Source: Narthecium ossifragum
Taxonomy: Eukaryota; Streptophyta; Magnoliopsida; Dioscoreales; Nartheciaceae
DNA: 64,000 bases
Direction: 5' to 3'
Assembly: GCA_963920575.1 (NCBI GenBank)
Contig: OY986969.1
Span: forward strand, 3,668,001 to 3,732,000
The notes under the pieces were generated by a model. That model saw only the letters and a list, made by a program, of their open reading frames with translations, searched no databases and was not told the origin of the DNA. The position numbers and the translations under genes are program-made. Numbering within the stretch: the stretch's first letter is position 1; every line of letters starts with the position of its first letter. Below, piece by piece: positions 1 to 11,452 of the stretch.

Positions 1-142
1 GTTGTAACCGATGACGTTGGAGGTTTGCTGCAGAAACCGCCGGTGCGTCTCGGAGTCCATCAGCATCTCCACTTCTTCAGCTCGGCACCCCGCTATCGTC
101 CCGATGCATGGCTCCTCCGACGCTTGCAGGTTATAGGAGTCG
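1..142 (-). pseudogene. RALF pseudogene, C-terminal piece (unit 1), cut by window edge
   Basis: On the minus strand this encodes the middle of a RALF precursor: a CIGTIAGC segment, an acidic stretch ending MLMDSETH, the RRFL processing motif used by site-1 protease, and the start of the mature peptide (VIGY, like the YISY receptor-contact motif). The cysteine-rich C-terminus lies beyond the window. Going upstream (rightward), homology stops after the CTGCAAGCG region. The signal-peptide half reappears about 3 kb away at 3147-3237, so an insertion has split the gene. The copy at 28591-28850 is its duplicate. Confidence 0.85.
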
Positions 143-256
143 ACGATCATATCTAGTGGTCGAGTCCTAATCCGAAGCATCAATAGGAGGTCAAGTTAGA
201 GTCTGATTAGGATCGAGGTCGTGTTTACTTTTAATGTTTGGAGTCAGTTAGGAGTT

Positions 257-2731
257 TAAGATTGATTTTATACTATTAGTCCCGGTTTGGTTCGGGTCAG
301 GGGAATAGGCTTAATGGGGTCTAGGGGTAAAAAGTGGAGATAAGAAATATGGGTAAACTTAACCCACTTTTTGCGTTTGCCTCAGAAACATGGGTACACT
401 AGTGGGTTAAGTTTGGGATAAGTATAAGACTTGTAAAGTGTATAAAATATATAATATTATAATAGTGGGAAAGCCAATGGGTTAAGATTATAATATTTGA
501 ATTAACTATTAAATTAATTCAAATGTATATTCGTAAAGTGTATAAAATATATAATATTATAATAGTGGGTTAAGATTATAATATTTGAATTAATTATTAA
601 GTTAATTCAAATGTTTGTACGTAAAGTGTATAAAATATATAATATACAACTCTTCAATGGCTCTATTTTTTAGTCAACGCACGCTGACAGTCGACTTCAG
701 CACCACTCCCACAACCAATTTTGGTTGCAATCAATCCTTAAAACACCGACTAACCCATCTTTCTCTACTTCACTATTAAGTTTTTAAGCTTTTTGTATTT
801 GTACGTTGAACCATATAAAATTTATACTGTTATATTATTACATAAAATAGAGTAAAAATATATTATAATAAAATATAATATTACCACCCCACCTGTCATG
901 TTCGACGTCTTCACCGACGAATCCCTCTCCTATCAACGCCCACTTATTTGTTATCTCCGGCATGCGCCCGCTCTTCCGCCGTCGTTGGCAACGATGCCCG
1001 TCCGTCCTCCATCGGGTCGTATGGCTCGGCGGTGTTGAGGCCGTTCTTTCCCGCGCCGTGACCGCCAGCGACGTACACATGGCCTCCACCTACGGCGGAC
1101 GTGAAGAAGAATCGTATCGTTACATGGCATAGCATGATCATACACATCAATGCATCCCCATGCGGACCCACTTATATTAATATAATAATATCTTAATATT
1201 TTATTATTAAAATAATAAAAAATAATTTTTACATGATGTAGACCAACCATGATATGACATGTGGCATGTGGACCCACTTATATTAATATTTTATTATAAT
1301 AACATATGAATAATATTATTTATTACACTACGCATATGGGGAAAAAAATTATGCGTGCGCAAAAGTTTTTATACGCTCATAAAAACGCATACAAAAATAT
1401 TTATGGGCTCACAAAAATATTTGCACATAGAAAAACAAACATGCACAAAAAATGTTACTAAGCACATAAACATTTTTATACCATCATAAAAATATTGGCA
1501 ATTATTTTTAGAAGCGTATAAAAAAGTCTAAGCGAGTAAAACCAATTTCATATGCGTAGTGTATGAAATAATAGCAATAACATATTATTATAATAAAATT
1601 TTAATATATGTGGGTCCCACATGACACGTGTTATACCATGATTGGTCCACATCATGTAAAAAAAAAATTATTTTATCATTTTTTTATATATTGGCATCAT
1701 CAAAATAATATTAGAATTGATGTGATGGGTGTAAATGAGAGAGGGAAGTTTAACCCCATTCTTAAGTTTGGCAACGGGGTTAAGAAACGAGATTAGATTC
1801 TTATCCCCAAACGCTATGGGGTTAAGCTTTTGGGGTTAAGAGGGGTTAAACCTGAAAATGGGGTTATGCTTCTCTCTCTCATTTACACCCATCGAATATA
1901 TTCTAATATTATTTTAATGATGTCAATATACAAAGAATGATAAAAATAATATATTTTTTACATGATGTGAACCAATCATGATATAACACGTGGCATGTGG
2001 GACCCACATATATTAATATTTTATTATAATAAAAATGTTATTGATATTATTTAATACACTACGCATAGGAAAAAGTTTTTACGCCCTTAGACTTTTTTAT
2101 GCGCTTCTAAAAATACATGAAAATATTTTTCTGATGGTATAAAAATGTTTACGTGCGAAGTAACATATTTTATGCATGTTTGTTTTTTTACATGTAAATA
2201 TTTGTGTGAGCCCATAAACATTTTTTTATGCGTTTTATGAGTGTATAAAAACTTTTGCGCACGCATAATATTTTTTTTATATGCGTACTGTATTAAATAA
2301 TATTGTTCATATGTTATTATAATAAAATATTAATATTATATTAATATAAGTGGGTCGCATGGAGATGCATTGATGCAATATTATATATTTTATACATTTT
2401 ACGTACAAACATTTTAATTAGCTTAATAATTAATTTTAATATTATAATCTTAACCCACTATGTTACTCATTATTATAATATTATATATTCTATACACTTT
2501 ATAATTTTTACCCTTATCTCAAGCTTAACCCACTAACTTACTATTGTTTGTAAGCCAAACATCAAAAGTGGGTTAAGTCTACTCCATTTCTTATCCCCAT
2601 TTTTTTACCCCTAACCCGCTTAACTCTATTCCTCTTAACCCCGAACCAAACAAGGGTTAAAAGCTTTAACCCCTTAACCCCAAAAGCTTAACCCCCTTGA
2701 CCCGGTTCTTAACTCGCAATCAAACGATGGC
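257..2731. mobile_element. Foldback Mutator-like element carrying a captured kelch fragment
   Basis: Two inverted arms of about 1 kb face each other: roughly 285-640 plus 1150-1765 on the left pair with roughly 1860-2690 on the right. Examples of pairing are 425-480 with 2455-2520, 590-640 with 2380-2430, and 1280-1590 with 2030-2330. The loop near 1765-1860 is short. A 9-base direct repeat, TTAGGAGTT, flanks the element (248-256 and 2732-2740), the usual Mutator target length. The left arm alone carries an extra block (about 645-1145) holding a kelch-like coding fragment. No transposase frame is visible. In an RNA, the arms would make a hairpin of about 1 kb. Confidence 0.7.
965..1099 (-). 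pseudogene. Captured kelch-repeat (F-box/kelch type) fragment
   Basis: On the minus strand this reads SAVGGGHVYVAGGHGAGKN followed by a TAEPYDP motif and a LP..AEER segment. That is the pattern of one kelch blade in plant F-box/kelch proteins (glycine doublet, VYVAGGH, spaced tyrosine, then LP). Only about 45 residues are kept, without start, stop or F-box, and they sit in one arm of a foldback element. I read it as an exon fragment captured by a transposon, not a gene. The block B copy is at 29679-29813. Confidence 0.6.
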
Positions 2732-3146
2732 TTAGGAGTTAATTGCGTGAGTGGGGGCAGCGGGGACCGCCCAAGAGGTGTGGGTGACGGCTCAAGAGTC
2801 CGTGAGATACATGTCACGTATCTCTCTGTTGCTTATTATTTCATTAGTATTGCCACCCATCAGGAGATCTTGGCTGTTCGATCTATTAGAAGTACTATCA
2901 GGAGATCTGGGTTTGCTTTAAATAGGCGTGAGTCTTTTATTGTAGTTCTCAAGCTTTTGATGAATAGAAGTTCTCTTTTTTATCAAGAGAGTTAAAAGAT
3001 GATTGTCCAGCCATTAATTGGATCAATGGTAATCCTCAGCCATCAAGCAAGCGAGGAGTTCACCCATCTTCTTTTATAATCTTCCACCTTCTATTGGCTC
3101 TATATCCATTTATTCTGTCTGACATGAGATAAAGATACCATCAAGA

Positions 3147-3237
3147 GGTATGCGCCGGCGGCAAGATTGCAACAACATTGATCACGACAAAGAAACGTGA
3201 CAGCAATGTTCCAATACAAGCAATGTATAGCCTCTAC
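3147..3237 (-). pseudogene. RALF pseudogene, signal-peptide piece (unit 1)
   Basis: The minus strand encodes a RALF-like signal peptide start (HCLYWNIAVTFL, compare HCLYWNMAVVFL at 22045-22395). The position of the initiator ATG reads GTA. A one-base difference from block B adds a frameshift in the hydrophobic core. It is the 5' half of the gene whose 3' half lies at 1-142. The start codon is also lost in block B, so the gene was dead before the duplication. Confidence 0.82.
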
Positions 3238-3249
3238 AGCTCCTTCTTT

Positions 3250-4139
3250 TCCCTTTTGGCCTCTCCTCGGTACGGTATACTTACACATATATGACAACTA
3301 TTTTAGCAAGCTTTGCGGGGATTGAGGAGTATATGATCTATTATATAAGATCTAATTAAGTCTGAATATATCATATGATTAAAATAAAATTACATTAAAT
3401 GTGACGGTTATTGGCTGTTTAAGAGAGAGATGATGATTAATTAGTGAGAGGTTATGATTATCGTGCTATGTGATATGAGGGGATCACCTAGTATAATTAT
3501 AAGATGAGCTCAGTGGACGGTACAATCAGTGAGAGTTAGTTGCTTATACTTCAAGAATTATGTCGGCCGTGGAAAATAAAGGCCCAATCCAATTCCAATG
3601 GGTCGGGTCTGGATCCGCATTCGACGAAGAGTCTGATATTACGTGGTTGGATATCGATCGGGTATTTGGGTATTTGGGTATTTGGGTATTTGGGTTGTTG
3701 GGCGCTGGAGCGCCATTTCGGCCTGTTAAGGGTGGCTCAATCATCCTTGGACTCACCACGTCACTCGTACAGGCACACACCGTTACCCAACCAACCCACT
3801 CACGGTCTCGGTTGCTCGCTCATTTACAGCCCTAGCACTGCATCCATTGACATTATTGACAGGCCAGGCATATCATGTAGTCCGGTAATGTATCATGTGA
3901 AATGGCCAAACTAGCGTGTTACGAATGCCACTTGGGAACCGAGGGGGGTCTTGCTGGTTATACAAAGTGAGAAGCTAATCGGACACAATTGAAGATATAT
4001 TGATTATGAGCCCAACTCATGACTCTCGAGTCAAGGTTGAGTTGGCTCTAGATCATTCTTTATTTCACCAAATGCATTGATAAATCACAGTGAGCGATCA
4101 AGCCAACAATCATTCCATTATACATGACACAGTTTATCT
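3250..4139. promoter_or_regulatory. RALF upstream module (unit 1) and spacer
   Basis: No gene is seen here. About 3290-3340 carries the GAGTATATG box that also lies just upstream of the RALF genes at 8887, 22045 and 35815. Around 3580-3830 is a stretch built round GGGTCGGGTCTGGATCCGCA that recurs upstream of the other RALF units (near 9411, 22628 and 35248). An eight-base tandem GGGTATTT near 3660-3695 has four copies here and two in block B. Function is inferred only from its repeated position beside RALF genes. Confidence 0.5.
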
Positions 4140-4144
4140 ACTAG

Positions 4145-4372
4145 TGTTAGGAATCTAAACAGCTCACAGGACTCTCCCGAAGGCAAACAGAGATCCTCTG
4201 CTATAAATGGATTGAAGAATCAATCAATTGATTGTATATAGTTTTACATAGAATCTGTGATTGATTTGTACAACTGTGAAGTTACCACTATTGTATTTGC
4301 TCTGCTTATAAATACAAAACATCACAACTTGCATAATCAAGCAGTGGTTTTCATCTCAAACCATTCTTGTCA
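4145..4372 (+). repeat. 5' LTR of copia-1
   Basis: It starts TGTTAGGAATC and ends TTCTTGTCA. It matches 8622-8849 at 222 of 228 positions. A TATAAATG near 4202 is a plausible promoter element. Confidence 0.97.
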
Positions 4373-4384
4373 TGGTATCAGAGG
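4373..4384 (+). other. Primer binding site of copia-1
   Basis: TGGTATCAGAGG directly follows the 5' LTR and complements the 3' end of plant initiator tRNA-Met, the usual copia primer. Confidence 0.93.
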
Positions 4385-4411
4385 CTTCTACGGATTAATC
4401 TCCATCGATCC

Positions 4412-5348
4412 ATGGCCTCTAGTAGCAACTTTTCTTCTTCTCCTCTCACCTTCAACACAATGGTTCACCTACTCTCAATTAAGCTTGCTTCGACCAACTT
4501 TCTTCTTTGGCGAAGCCAAGTCATTCCGCTGCTGCAATCTCAGGGCCTTTATGGCTATGTGGATGGCTCTTATGCCATGCCTCCTGCTAGCCTAACAGAG
4601 AATGGTGTCTGTGCTCCTAACCCCAAGATTCTTGAATGGAAGCAGAACGACCAACTTGTTCTTAGTTTACTTCTATCTTCTTTAACCGAGGAAGCGATGT
4701 CTGAGGTTTTTGGCTTAACTTCATCTCGTGATGTTTTGGTCTGCTCTTGAGACCTCCTTCAGCCACAAGTCCAAGACTCGTGAACTCCGTCTCAAGGATG
4801 ATCTTCAGCTTATGAAGAAAGGCTCTCGCACTATTGGTGAGTTTTCACGGGCTTTTAAGTCTCTTTGTGATCAACTTGCTGCAATGGGTCGCCCTGTTGA
4901 TGAAACCGACAAAGTTCATTGGTACCTGCGTGGCCTCGGTGCGAAGTTCTCTTCGTTCTCCACAACGCAGCTTTCCTTATCTCCACTACCAAGCTTTAAA
5001 GATCTTATTCCTAAAGCTGAAAGTTATGATATTTTTGTCAAGTCTCTAGAACAACCTGCTGGTCATGTTTCTGCCTTCACCGCCAACTACAATTCCAGTC
5101 AGTCTGCTTTCAGTCGTGGGAGTAAACCTCATCGTGGCGGTGGACGTGGTGGCCGCGGCGGTCGAGGTCAGAATCGCAGCAAGCATCATAACAATCAGTC
5201 CTCCTATCGGCCTCGCTGTCAAATCTGCCGCAATGAGGGTCATTATGCATCTACTTGCAGTGAACAATATGTACGACCCGATGTTTCTGCCAATGTTGCT
5301 GAAGCCTTTGCAAATTGCTCCATTAATGAACCTTCTGCTTTGGACTGA
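4412..5348 (+). pseudogene. gag of copia-1, frameshifted
   Basis: Gag would form the virus-like particle that packages the element RNA. The ATG at 4412 opens a frame with a typical copia Gag N-terminus (FLLWRSQVIPLL). A frameshift near 4730 moves the rest to another frame, which runs to a TGA at 5346-5348. A glycine/arginine-rich stretch (about 5130-5175) precedes an intact CX2CX4HX4C zinc knuckle (CQICRNEGHYASTC, about 5219-5260). The TGA falls just before the protease DTGA and blocks the Gag-Pol join. Confidence 0.93.
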
Positions 5349-8300
5349 TACACGGATACTGGCGCAGAAGCGCATATGACCCCTAATGCTGATCAATTGG
5401 ACAAGGTTGAACCATATAATGGTAAGGATAAAGTAGTTGTCGGCAACGGAGCTTCTCTTCCGATTACTCATACTGGTTCTCTTTCCCCTACTTCTTCGTT
5501 ACGTCTCTTAGATGTTCTTGTTGTACCTCAACTCACAAAAAATCTCCTCTCCATCAGCAAGTTAACATCTGATTTTCCGCTTTCCATTTCCTTTATTGAC
5601 TCTGGTTTTACCATTCAGGACCTCATAACGGGAACGGTGGTGGCAACCAGTCGGTGTGTTGATGGTCTGTATGTGCTAAAGCAAGGACATGAGGCTTTCC
5701 TTTCCATTTTTCAGCGTAATAACTTACGAGCTTCCTATGATATTTGGCATGCCCGACTCGGCCATGTAGCTCATCGTGTTATTGCCTTACTTAATAAAAA
5801 AGGTTGCTTGTCTCTTACCTCTATTTTACCCAATCCTTCAATATGTTCAAGCTGTCAACTAGCCCAAAGCCATCGCCTTCCTTATCTACCTAATGCACAA
5901 CGCTCCTCTGCTATTTTGGGTCTAATACATTGTGATTTGTGGGGACCGACTCCTGTTACCTCTATGATGGGTTTTCGTTACTATGTCATTTTTATTGACG
6001 ATCACTCGCGCTTTACCTGGTTTTATCCCTTAAAATCCAAAGCCGATTTTTATGCTATATTTTTGCAATTTCAAGCATTTGTTGAGAATCAATTTTCCTC
6101 TAAAATTAAAATCTTCCAAAGCGACGGTGGTGCCGAGTTCACCAGTAATAAATTCACATCTCATTTGGCTCAATCAGGCATTCACCATCAAATGTCGTCC
6201 CCCTATACTCCTTCCCAAAATGGACGTGCCGAAAGAAAGCATCGTCATATTACTGAGACCGGTCTCTCTATGTTGTTTCATGCTCATGCTCCGTTAAGCC
6301 TTTGGATGGAAGCTTTCAGCACTGCAGCTTTTAGCACTGCAGCTTTCACGATCAATCGTTTGCCCACACCTGTCCTGGATGGTCTCTCGCCATATGAGGT
6401 TTTGTACGGTAAGCTTCCCACCTATGCAATTTTCAGACCTTTTGGCTGCCTCTGTTTTCCTTTTCTACGAGATTATGCTTCTCATAAATTTGCTCCTCGC
6501 AGTCTCCCATGTATATTTCTTGGTTATAGCACTTCTCACAAAGGCTTCCGGTGCCTTGATCGTCGCACCAACAAAATCTACATTTCTCGTCATGTTAAAT
6601 TTTATGAGCACACCTATCCATATGCTGGGCAAACTAACTCCACCGCCTTGTCTTCCATGGAGTATATTTCTTTTGTTGAGCCTATGTCTAACATGAACAT
6701 GTCCAGTTCTAGTGCTTCTTCATCTTCAGGTATATCTCCTGCTCCTTTGGCTGCTACTACTCAACCTTCGGCATGCCTTCCTTGTGCACTCGAGGAGCCC
6801 ACTCCTCCAGCTTCTGTTGTAGGCACTATTCCAGCCATGTCTGCGCCCAGCTGTACCGCTTCCATTAGCGTCGGCATCAGCAACTCCTCATGCTTCTTCT
6901 TTGCTCGTTGTTCCTCCTTCGGATGTCACTGTTGCTAACTCTAGTTCAGCAACAAACTTAGCCTCGCATCCAATGGTCACTCGCAGCAAAACAGGAACCT
7001 TCAAGCCTAAAGTTCACACTAATCGTCTTTGTGAACTCCCTTCTTCACCTTTGTTCCATTCCTTGTTGACTATGAAGGAGCCAAAAGGATTCAAATCTGC
7101 GAGTAAACACCCAGGCTGGATTGCAGCAATGGATGAGGAAATTTGTGCATTAACTCAAAATCATACTTGGGATCTTGTCCCTCGCCCAATAAATAAAAAT
7201 GTTATTGGCTCTCGTTGGGTTTTTCGCACCAAGTTTCTCTCTGATGGAACAGTTGATCGTCTAAAAGCGCGTTTGGTCGCGAAAGGGTACTCCCAACTTC
7301 CCGGCCTCGACTTCCATGAGACTTTTAGCCCCGTCGTCAGGGCTTCTACTGTCCGGATTGTACTGTCACTAGCTGTTTCCAACAATTGGCCTCTTCGCCA
7401 ACTTGATGTCAAGAACGCCTTCCTCCACGGTGTTCTTCAAGAAGAGGTTTATATGAAGCAACCCCCGGGTTATGTGCATCCCACCTTATCTAGTCATGTT
7501 TGTCGCTTAAGGAAGGCTATTTATGGCTTAAAACAGGCCCCTCGAGCCTGGTTTCATCGCTTCAGCACCTATCTTTTTCAAACTGGTTTCCTTTGTTGCA
7601 GGGCTGATTCATCCTTGTTTGTGTTCTCCAAGTCGCAAGGACTTATCTATTTACTACTCTATGTAGACGATATTGTTGTCACCAGCAATAACACATCGCT
7701 TCTTGATCGGTTTATTGCTCAACTTGGCAAAGAGTTTTCTATGAAGGATCTTGGATCCTTAAATTATTTTTTGGGCCTAGAAGTGCACCGCAGCGACAAT
7801 GGTTTAATCCTTAGTCAAACCAAATATGCACATGACCTCCTGTGTCGTGCAAAACTTCTAGACAGCAAGCCGTTTAGCACGCCTATGGTTGTTGCTCATC
7901 ATCTCTCTAGCAGCGGTCCACCATATGCTGATCCTACATATTATCGATCTCTTGCTGGGGCACTTCAGTATTTGACCATCACGTGACCTGATCTATCTCA
8001 TGCTGTCAACTCGGTCTGTCAGTACATGCATGCCCCCTCAGAGGATCATTTTCAAGCTATTAAGCGCATTCTTCGATATGTTAAAGGCACTCTGCATTTT
8101 GGCTTGTTCTTCTCACCAAGCCGTACCTTAAACTTATTAGCTTACTCCGACTCTGACTGGGCCGGTTGTCCTGACACGCGTCGCTCAACTTCTGGTTATG
8201 CTGTCTATCTCGGAGGAAATCTCGTATCAAGGAGTGCTAAGAAACAGTCAACTGTTTCTCGATCTAGTTGTGAATCGGAATATCGAGCCTTAGCACTTGC

Positions 8301-8643
8301 TGCCGCAGAAGTCAAATGGCTCATTCATCTAATGCGTGACTTGCATGTCTCCCTGTCGGGTCCTCCAACCTTGCTATGTGACAACAAGAGTGCCATTTTC
8401 ATGACCTTGAATCCAGTCTCCCACAAACGTTCCAAGCATATAGACTTGGACTATCATTTTGTTCGAGAACTTGCTGCAGCTGGTATTCTTCGTGTTCGTC
8501 ATGTGCCTTCCAACTTGCAAGTTGCCGATATTTTCACTAAAAGTCTCTCTCGCTCGATGTTCACCTTCTTCCGATCCAAGCTTCACGTGCAAATTGCTTC
8601 CACGCTTGGCTTGCCGGGGGGTGTTAGGAATCTAAACAGCTAA
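5349..8643 (+). pseudogene. pol of copia-1, interrupted
   Basis: The protease active-site DTGA is at 5355-5366. A GAG-pre-integrase zinc-binding region (HARLGH...CSSCQ, about 5746-5865) and the integrase core with its DDE residues follow (about 5930-6260), with RAERKH close to the catalytic Glu. Reverse transcriptase spans about 7140-7900, with YVDD at 7660-7671. RNase H follows, with SDSDWAG (about 8146) and HIDLDYHF (about 8440). A frameshift lies between about 6880 and 6938. A TGA at 7984-7986 sits where copia proteins usually have Arg, consistent with CGA to TGA change. Near 6317-6350 an 18-base tandem duplication repeats six residues. Confidence 0.94.
8611..8621 (+). other. Polypurine tract of copia-1
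   Basis: A run of G just before the 3' LTR is in the position of the plus-strand primer. Confidence 0.75.
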
Positions 8644-8849
8644 CAGGACTCTCCAGAAGGCAAACAGAGATCCTCTGCTATAAATGGATTGAAGAATCAA
8701 TCAATTGATTGTATATTGCTTTACATAGAATCTGTGATTGATTTGTACAACTGTGAAGTTACCACTATTGTATTTGCTCAGCTTATAAATACAAAACATC
8801 ACCACTTGCATAATCAAGCAGTGGTTTTCATCTCAAACCATTCTTGTCA
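8622..8849 (+). repeat. 3' LTR of copia-1
   Basis: It is 228 bases, TG...CA, followed by the target duplication ACTAG. Six substitutions separate it from the 5' LTR. Confidence 0.97.
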
Positions 8850-8886
8850 ACTAGGACGGACTTATTAGAACAGCGTACGTGATGAT

Positions 8887-9255
8887 TCAGCTGCTTACGC
8901 GGCAGCCGTCATAGGCGTGGCAGCCACGGCTCGGAGGGTTGCGGTTGCGCGTGGCGCAATTGGCATAAGGCTGGCCCCTGCCGCCCCGGCAGACAGGCCG
9001 GTCGGGGACCAGCACGCCGTAATCGATGCTCCGGGTCCGGTGCTTCAGGAACCGCCAGTGCGTCTCCGAGTCCATCACCATCTCCACCTGCTCCGCTTCG
9101 CACCCCGCTATCGTCCCGTTGCACAGCTCCGGCCGCGCCTGTAGCCGGTTATAAACGGCGGCAGACTCTGACACAGCCGGCAGGAGTGCAAGAACATTGA
9201 TGGCAAGCAAGGTGGCGGCAATAATTTGCCAATACAAGTAATGTAGCTTGGCCAT
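8887..9255 (-). CDS. RALF-like peptide precursor (unit 2), processing site altered
   Basis: The 122-residue precursor is of a secreted RALF peptide; family members raise extracellular pH and signal through FERONIA-type receptor kinases. Residues 1-31 form a signal peptide. The propeptide has CNGTIAGC. The mature end keeps four cysteines in RALF spacing (VC...NC...GC...GC) and the NPPSRGC motif. The site-1-protease motif is WRFL, not RRFL as in the duplicate at 35815-36183. The usual YISY-like motif is replaced by SIDYG in both copies. Against its duplicate, 9 of 11 nucleotide changes alter the protein. Expressed gene or early pseudogene cannot be told from sequence. Confidence 0.85.
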   Translation of the reverse strand: MAKLHYLYWQIIAATLLAINVLALLPAVSESAAVYNRLQARPELCNGTIAGCEAEQVEMVMDSETHWRFLKHRTRSIDYGVLVPDRPVCRGGRGQPYANCATRNRNPPSRGCHAYDGCRVSS

Positions 9256-9295
9256 TTCCTCCTCTCAAACTTAGAACTTCTCTAAGGACTGAGAG

Positions 9296-9303
9296 AGTAT
9301 ATG
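9296..9303 (-). promoter_or_regulatory. TATA-like box of RALF unit 2
   Basis: CATATACTCTCTCAGTCC on the minus strand starts about 45 bases upstream of the ATG. The same box lies upstream of the RALF genes at 22045 and 35815 and of the broken unit near 3290. Confidence 0.5.
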
Positions 9304-10773
9304 GAGATAAAGGCATGGGTGGAACGTGCAACTAATGAGTGGAGGGACCATGGATCCTTCTTTCATAGTGCTGTACACATGGGAACACAACCGATAGTTA
9401 AGCTGTGTAACGGGTCGGGTCAGAATCCGCATCCGATATTAGAGGAAGGATATGTGGTAATGGTAGGCTTCGTTCGGGTTATTGGGTTATCAAAGCACCA
9501 ATGACGCCCGTTAAGGATGGGTTATTGGGTTATCAAAGCCTATGGAGACGGCACACCAACCCACTCACTCATCACATTATTGGCACCGAGGCTGCTTGTG
9601 CTATCACTAGCTTTACTAATGATGTATCAACCGATAGACCTGGAGAAATCTGTATCTTAAATTTATTTTATTTTTGATCTTATAATTTAGAATCGTTATG
9701 TGTTTTCATTACAAAACATATTATTTACATATGAACTCACGAACTCACAGTCACAGGTCGAGAATTCTGACTTATAGGTAAGAATTCATGACTAAAATAA
9801 CATGTTTTGTAATTGTAATATACACACAAAATGACCCTCACTTATAAAATAAAAAATATAATGAATTTGATACATATAAAATTTTGCCCAGAGTTGAGGG
9901 TTAGCTAGCTAGGATTGAACAAAGCCATTGCAGCTTTGAGCTGCGGTTCTCTTCCTAGTTGCTTAGGATTGGATGGAACAAAGTCACTTCACTCAATCGA
10001 TTCTGAACATTATTATTTTGGAGGATTTTTAACGTGTGATTGATACCATCATGCATGTTATTCTACATTTTATCAAACCAAACAACACAAGTGATTGGAG
10101 TGCATTCACTAATAAGTCTAGTGCACTTTTCATCTAAAGCGAACCAAAACAGCCAACAATTTGGACTAATCTGGTTGCTCAGATTAGCAACCAAAAGTGG
10201 AGGGGGGAGAGGGGGAGGGAGAGAGAGAGAGAGAATTTAGGGATTCCATCGCCCAAAATGTTGGTTTTGATCCCTGCCTCCTCATCCTCAATCGACTTGA
10301 ATTTGGCTCGGTATCCAGTTGGCAGCTTATTAACGAGTTGTCATCATCGACGCCCTTGGATGGGATTCAACAAATCATGACCCTAGATATGACTAGAAGT
10401 CCTAAAATATTGATATGACCTAAAAAGCACCCCCTTTATTGTTCGATTAATATTTTGCCCTAGGTATGACGTTTTGATCGCATAGGCATGGTATCCTATG
10501 ACCTAAAATATCTATAGAATCAAATCTTTTGTAGGTTAAAACCAACTTATTGTTCGATTAATAGCTGAACGATTCTAAAACTGACAAGATTTCAGCAAAT
10601 AATATGCAAGAAATTGGCAATAGTTAACAGATTCTTCATTAACACCCCAGTTAAATCCATTCAACTCTCCCTCTCTTATGCTTAAGAATCTCCAAATTAA
10701 TTTCTTATAGTAATACAAGAAAATATTCAATAAAAGCTTGACACCATGTCAGCCGTGCCAAACTCCACTAATA
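9304..10773. other. Spacer upstream of RALF unit 2
   Basis: About 9400-9560 repeats the RALF upstream module (GGGTCGGGTCAGAATCCGCA). From about 9690 to 10773 I see no gene. The same sequence is in block B at 37761-38518 and 43258-43550, where a solo LTR and copia-2 interrupt it. Confidence 0.6.
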
Positions 10774-10936
10774 AAATGTGTTGACTTTTCCTCCCATGAG
10801 GATGACGGCAGCAGTAGGTCTTGATCCTAACCTTGTTTTGATGATACCAATATACATTAAATGATAAAAATATATGTTTAATATTTATTACCCATTTTAA
10901 TCAGAAATCTTAAATTCAATATTTAAGTCATTTTTG

Positions 10937-11452
10937 TACTGACGGTCGATGCATGGATCGACCGTGGGAATGTGACGGTCGATCCATGGATCGACCGTGA
11001 GGTTGCACGTTGGTTGCACCATACTTGGAAATATGCATTGTTGGCTCACGGTCGATCGGTGCATCGACCGTGGGAAGCCATTTTCTTAACAGAGCCTGAT
11101 GGACGATGCGACGGTCGATGCGGCGGTCGACCGTGACGCATTTATGAAGAGAAGTGAAGAAGCGACGGTCGTTCGGTGCATCGACCGTGGGAAGCCATTT
11201 TCTCAACAGAGCATGACTGACGATGCGACGGTCGATGCGGCGATCGACCGTGACACATTTATGAAGAGAAGTGAAGAAGCGACGGTCGATCCGAGCATCG
11301 ACCTTGAGAAGCGATTCTCTTAACAGAGGCTCACGGACGATGTGATGGTCGATGTCTCGGTCGACCGTGAGGCGTGACGGACGATACATGGATCGACCGT
11401 TGATCAAAAGGCTGAGTTTTTTTATACATGACGGACGATGCATGGATCGACC
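10937..11452. repeat. Array of ten ACGGTCGAT / ATCGACCGT hairpins
   Basis: Ten successive imperfect inverted repeats have the form ACGGTCGAT, 5-7 bases, then ATCGACCGT or GGTCGACCGT. Spacers share words such as CTTAACAGAG. It lies in the upstream (U3-like) part of the SIRE-like LTR. A related array lies at 16210-16520 in a solo LTR of opposite orientation. Confidence 0.9.

Larger units (their letters stand above)
143..3146. mobile_element. Composite insertion that splits RALF unit 1
   Basis: The outer shell (about 143-256 and 2741-3146) looks like a solo LTR: it has a TTTAAATAGGC TATA-like box near 2917 followed by a T-rich leader-like stretch. I could not find clean TG/CA ends or a target-site duplication, so the boundaries are approximate. 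A long foldback element (257-2731) is nested inside. Block B has the same arrangement between 28851 and 34792, so both insertions predate the segmental duplication. Confidence 0.6.
4145..8849 (+). mobile_element. Ty1/copia LTR retrotransposon, degenerate (copia-1)
   Basis: This is a full-length 4.7-kb element: two 228-base LTRs with TG...CA ends, a tRNA-iMet primer binding site, gag, and pol in the copia order protease, integrase, reverse transcriptase, RNase H, then a purine tract. It is flanked by the 5-base duplication ACTAG (4140-4144 and 8850-8854). Block B has the uninterrupted site with one ACTAG near 35774. The LTRs differ at 6 of 228 positions. Two stops and two frameshifts break the coding region, so the copy is not autonomous. 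Confidence 0.97.

Noticed and set aside
2400..2730. Runs of TTAACCC that suggest telomeric repeats
   Set aside because: They are irregular, belong to the foldback arm with an inverse copy at its other end, and differ from the plant telomere repeat TTTAGGG.
3540..3914. A 124-codon frame also present in block B near 35207
   Set aside because: Start and end differ between copies and the reading is driven by GGGTATTT repeats; it lies in the RALF upstream module.
11099..11323. Repeat-encoded frames rich in DDATVDA or DRRIDRR
   Set aside because: They are translations of the hairpin array in an LTR.
10937..11452. CRISPR-like appearance of regularly spaced palindromes
   Set aside because: This is a plant LTR; spacers resemble one another and repeats vary, unlike a CRISPR array.
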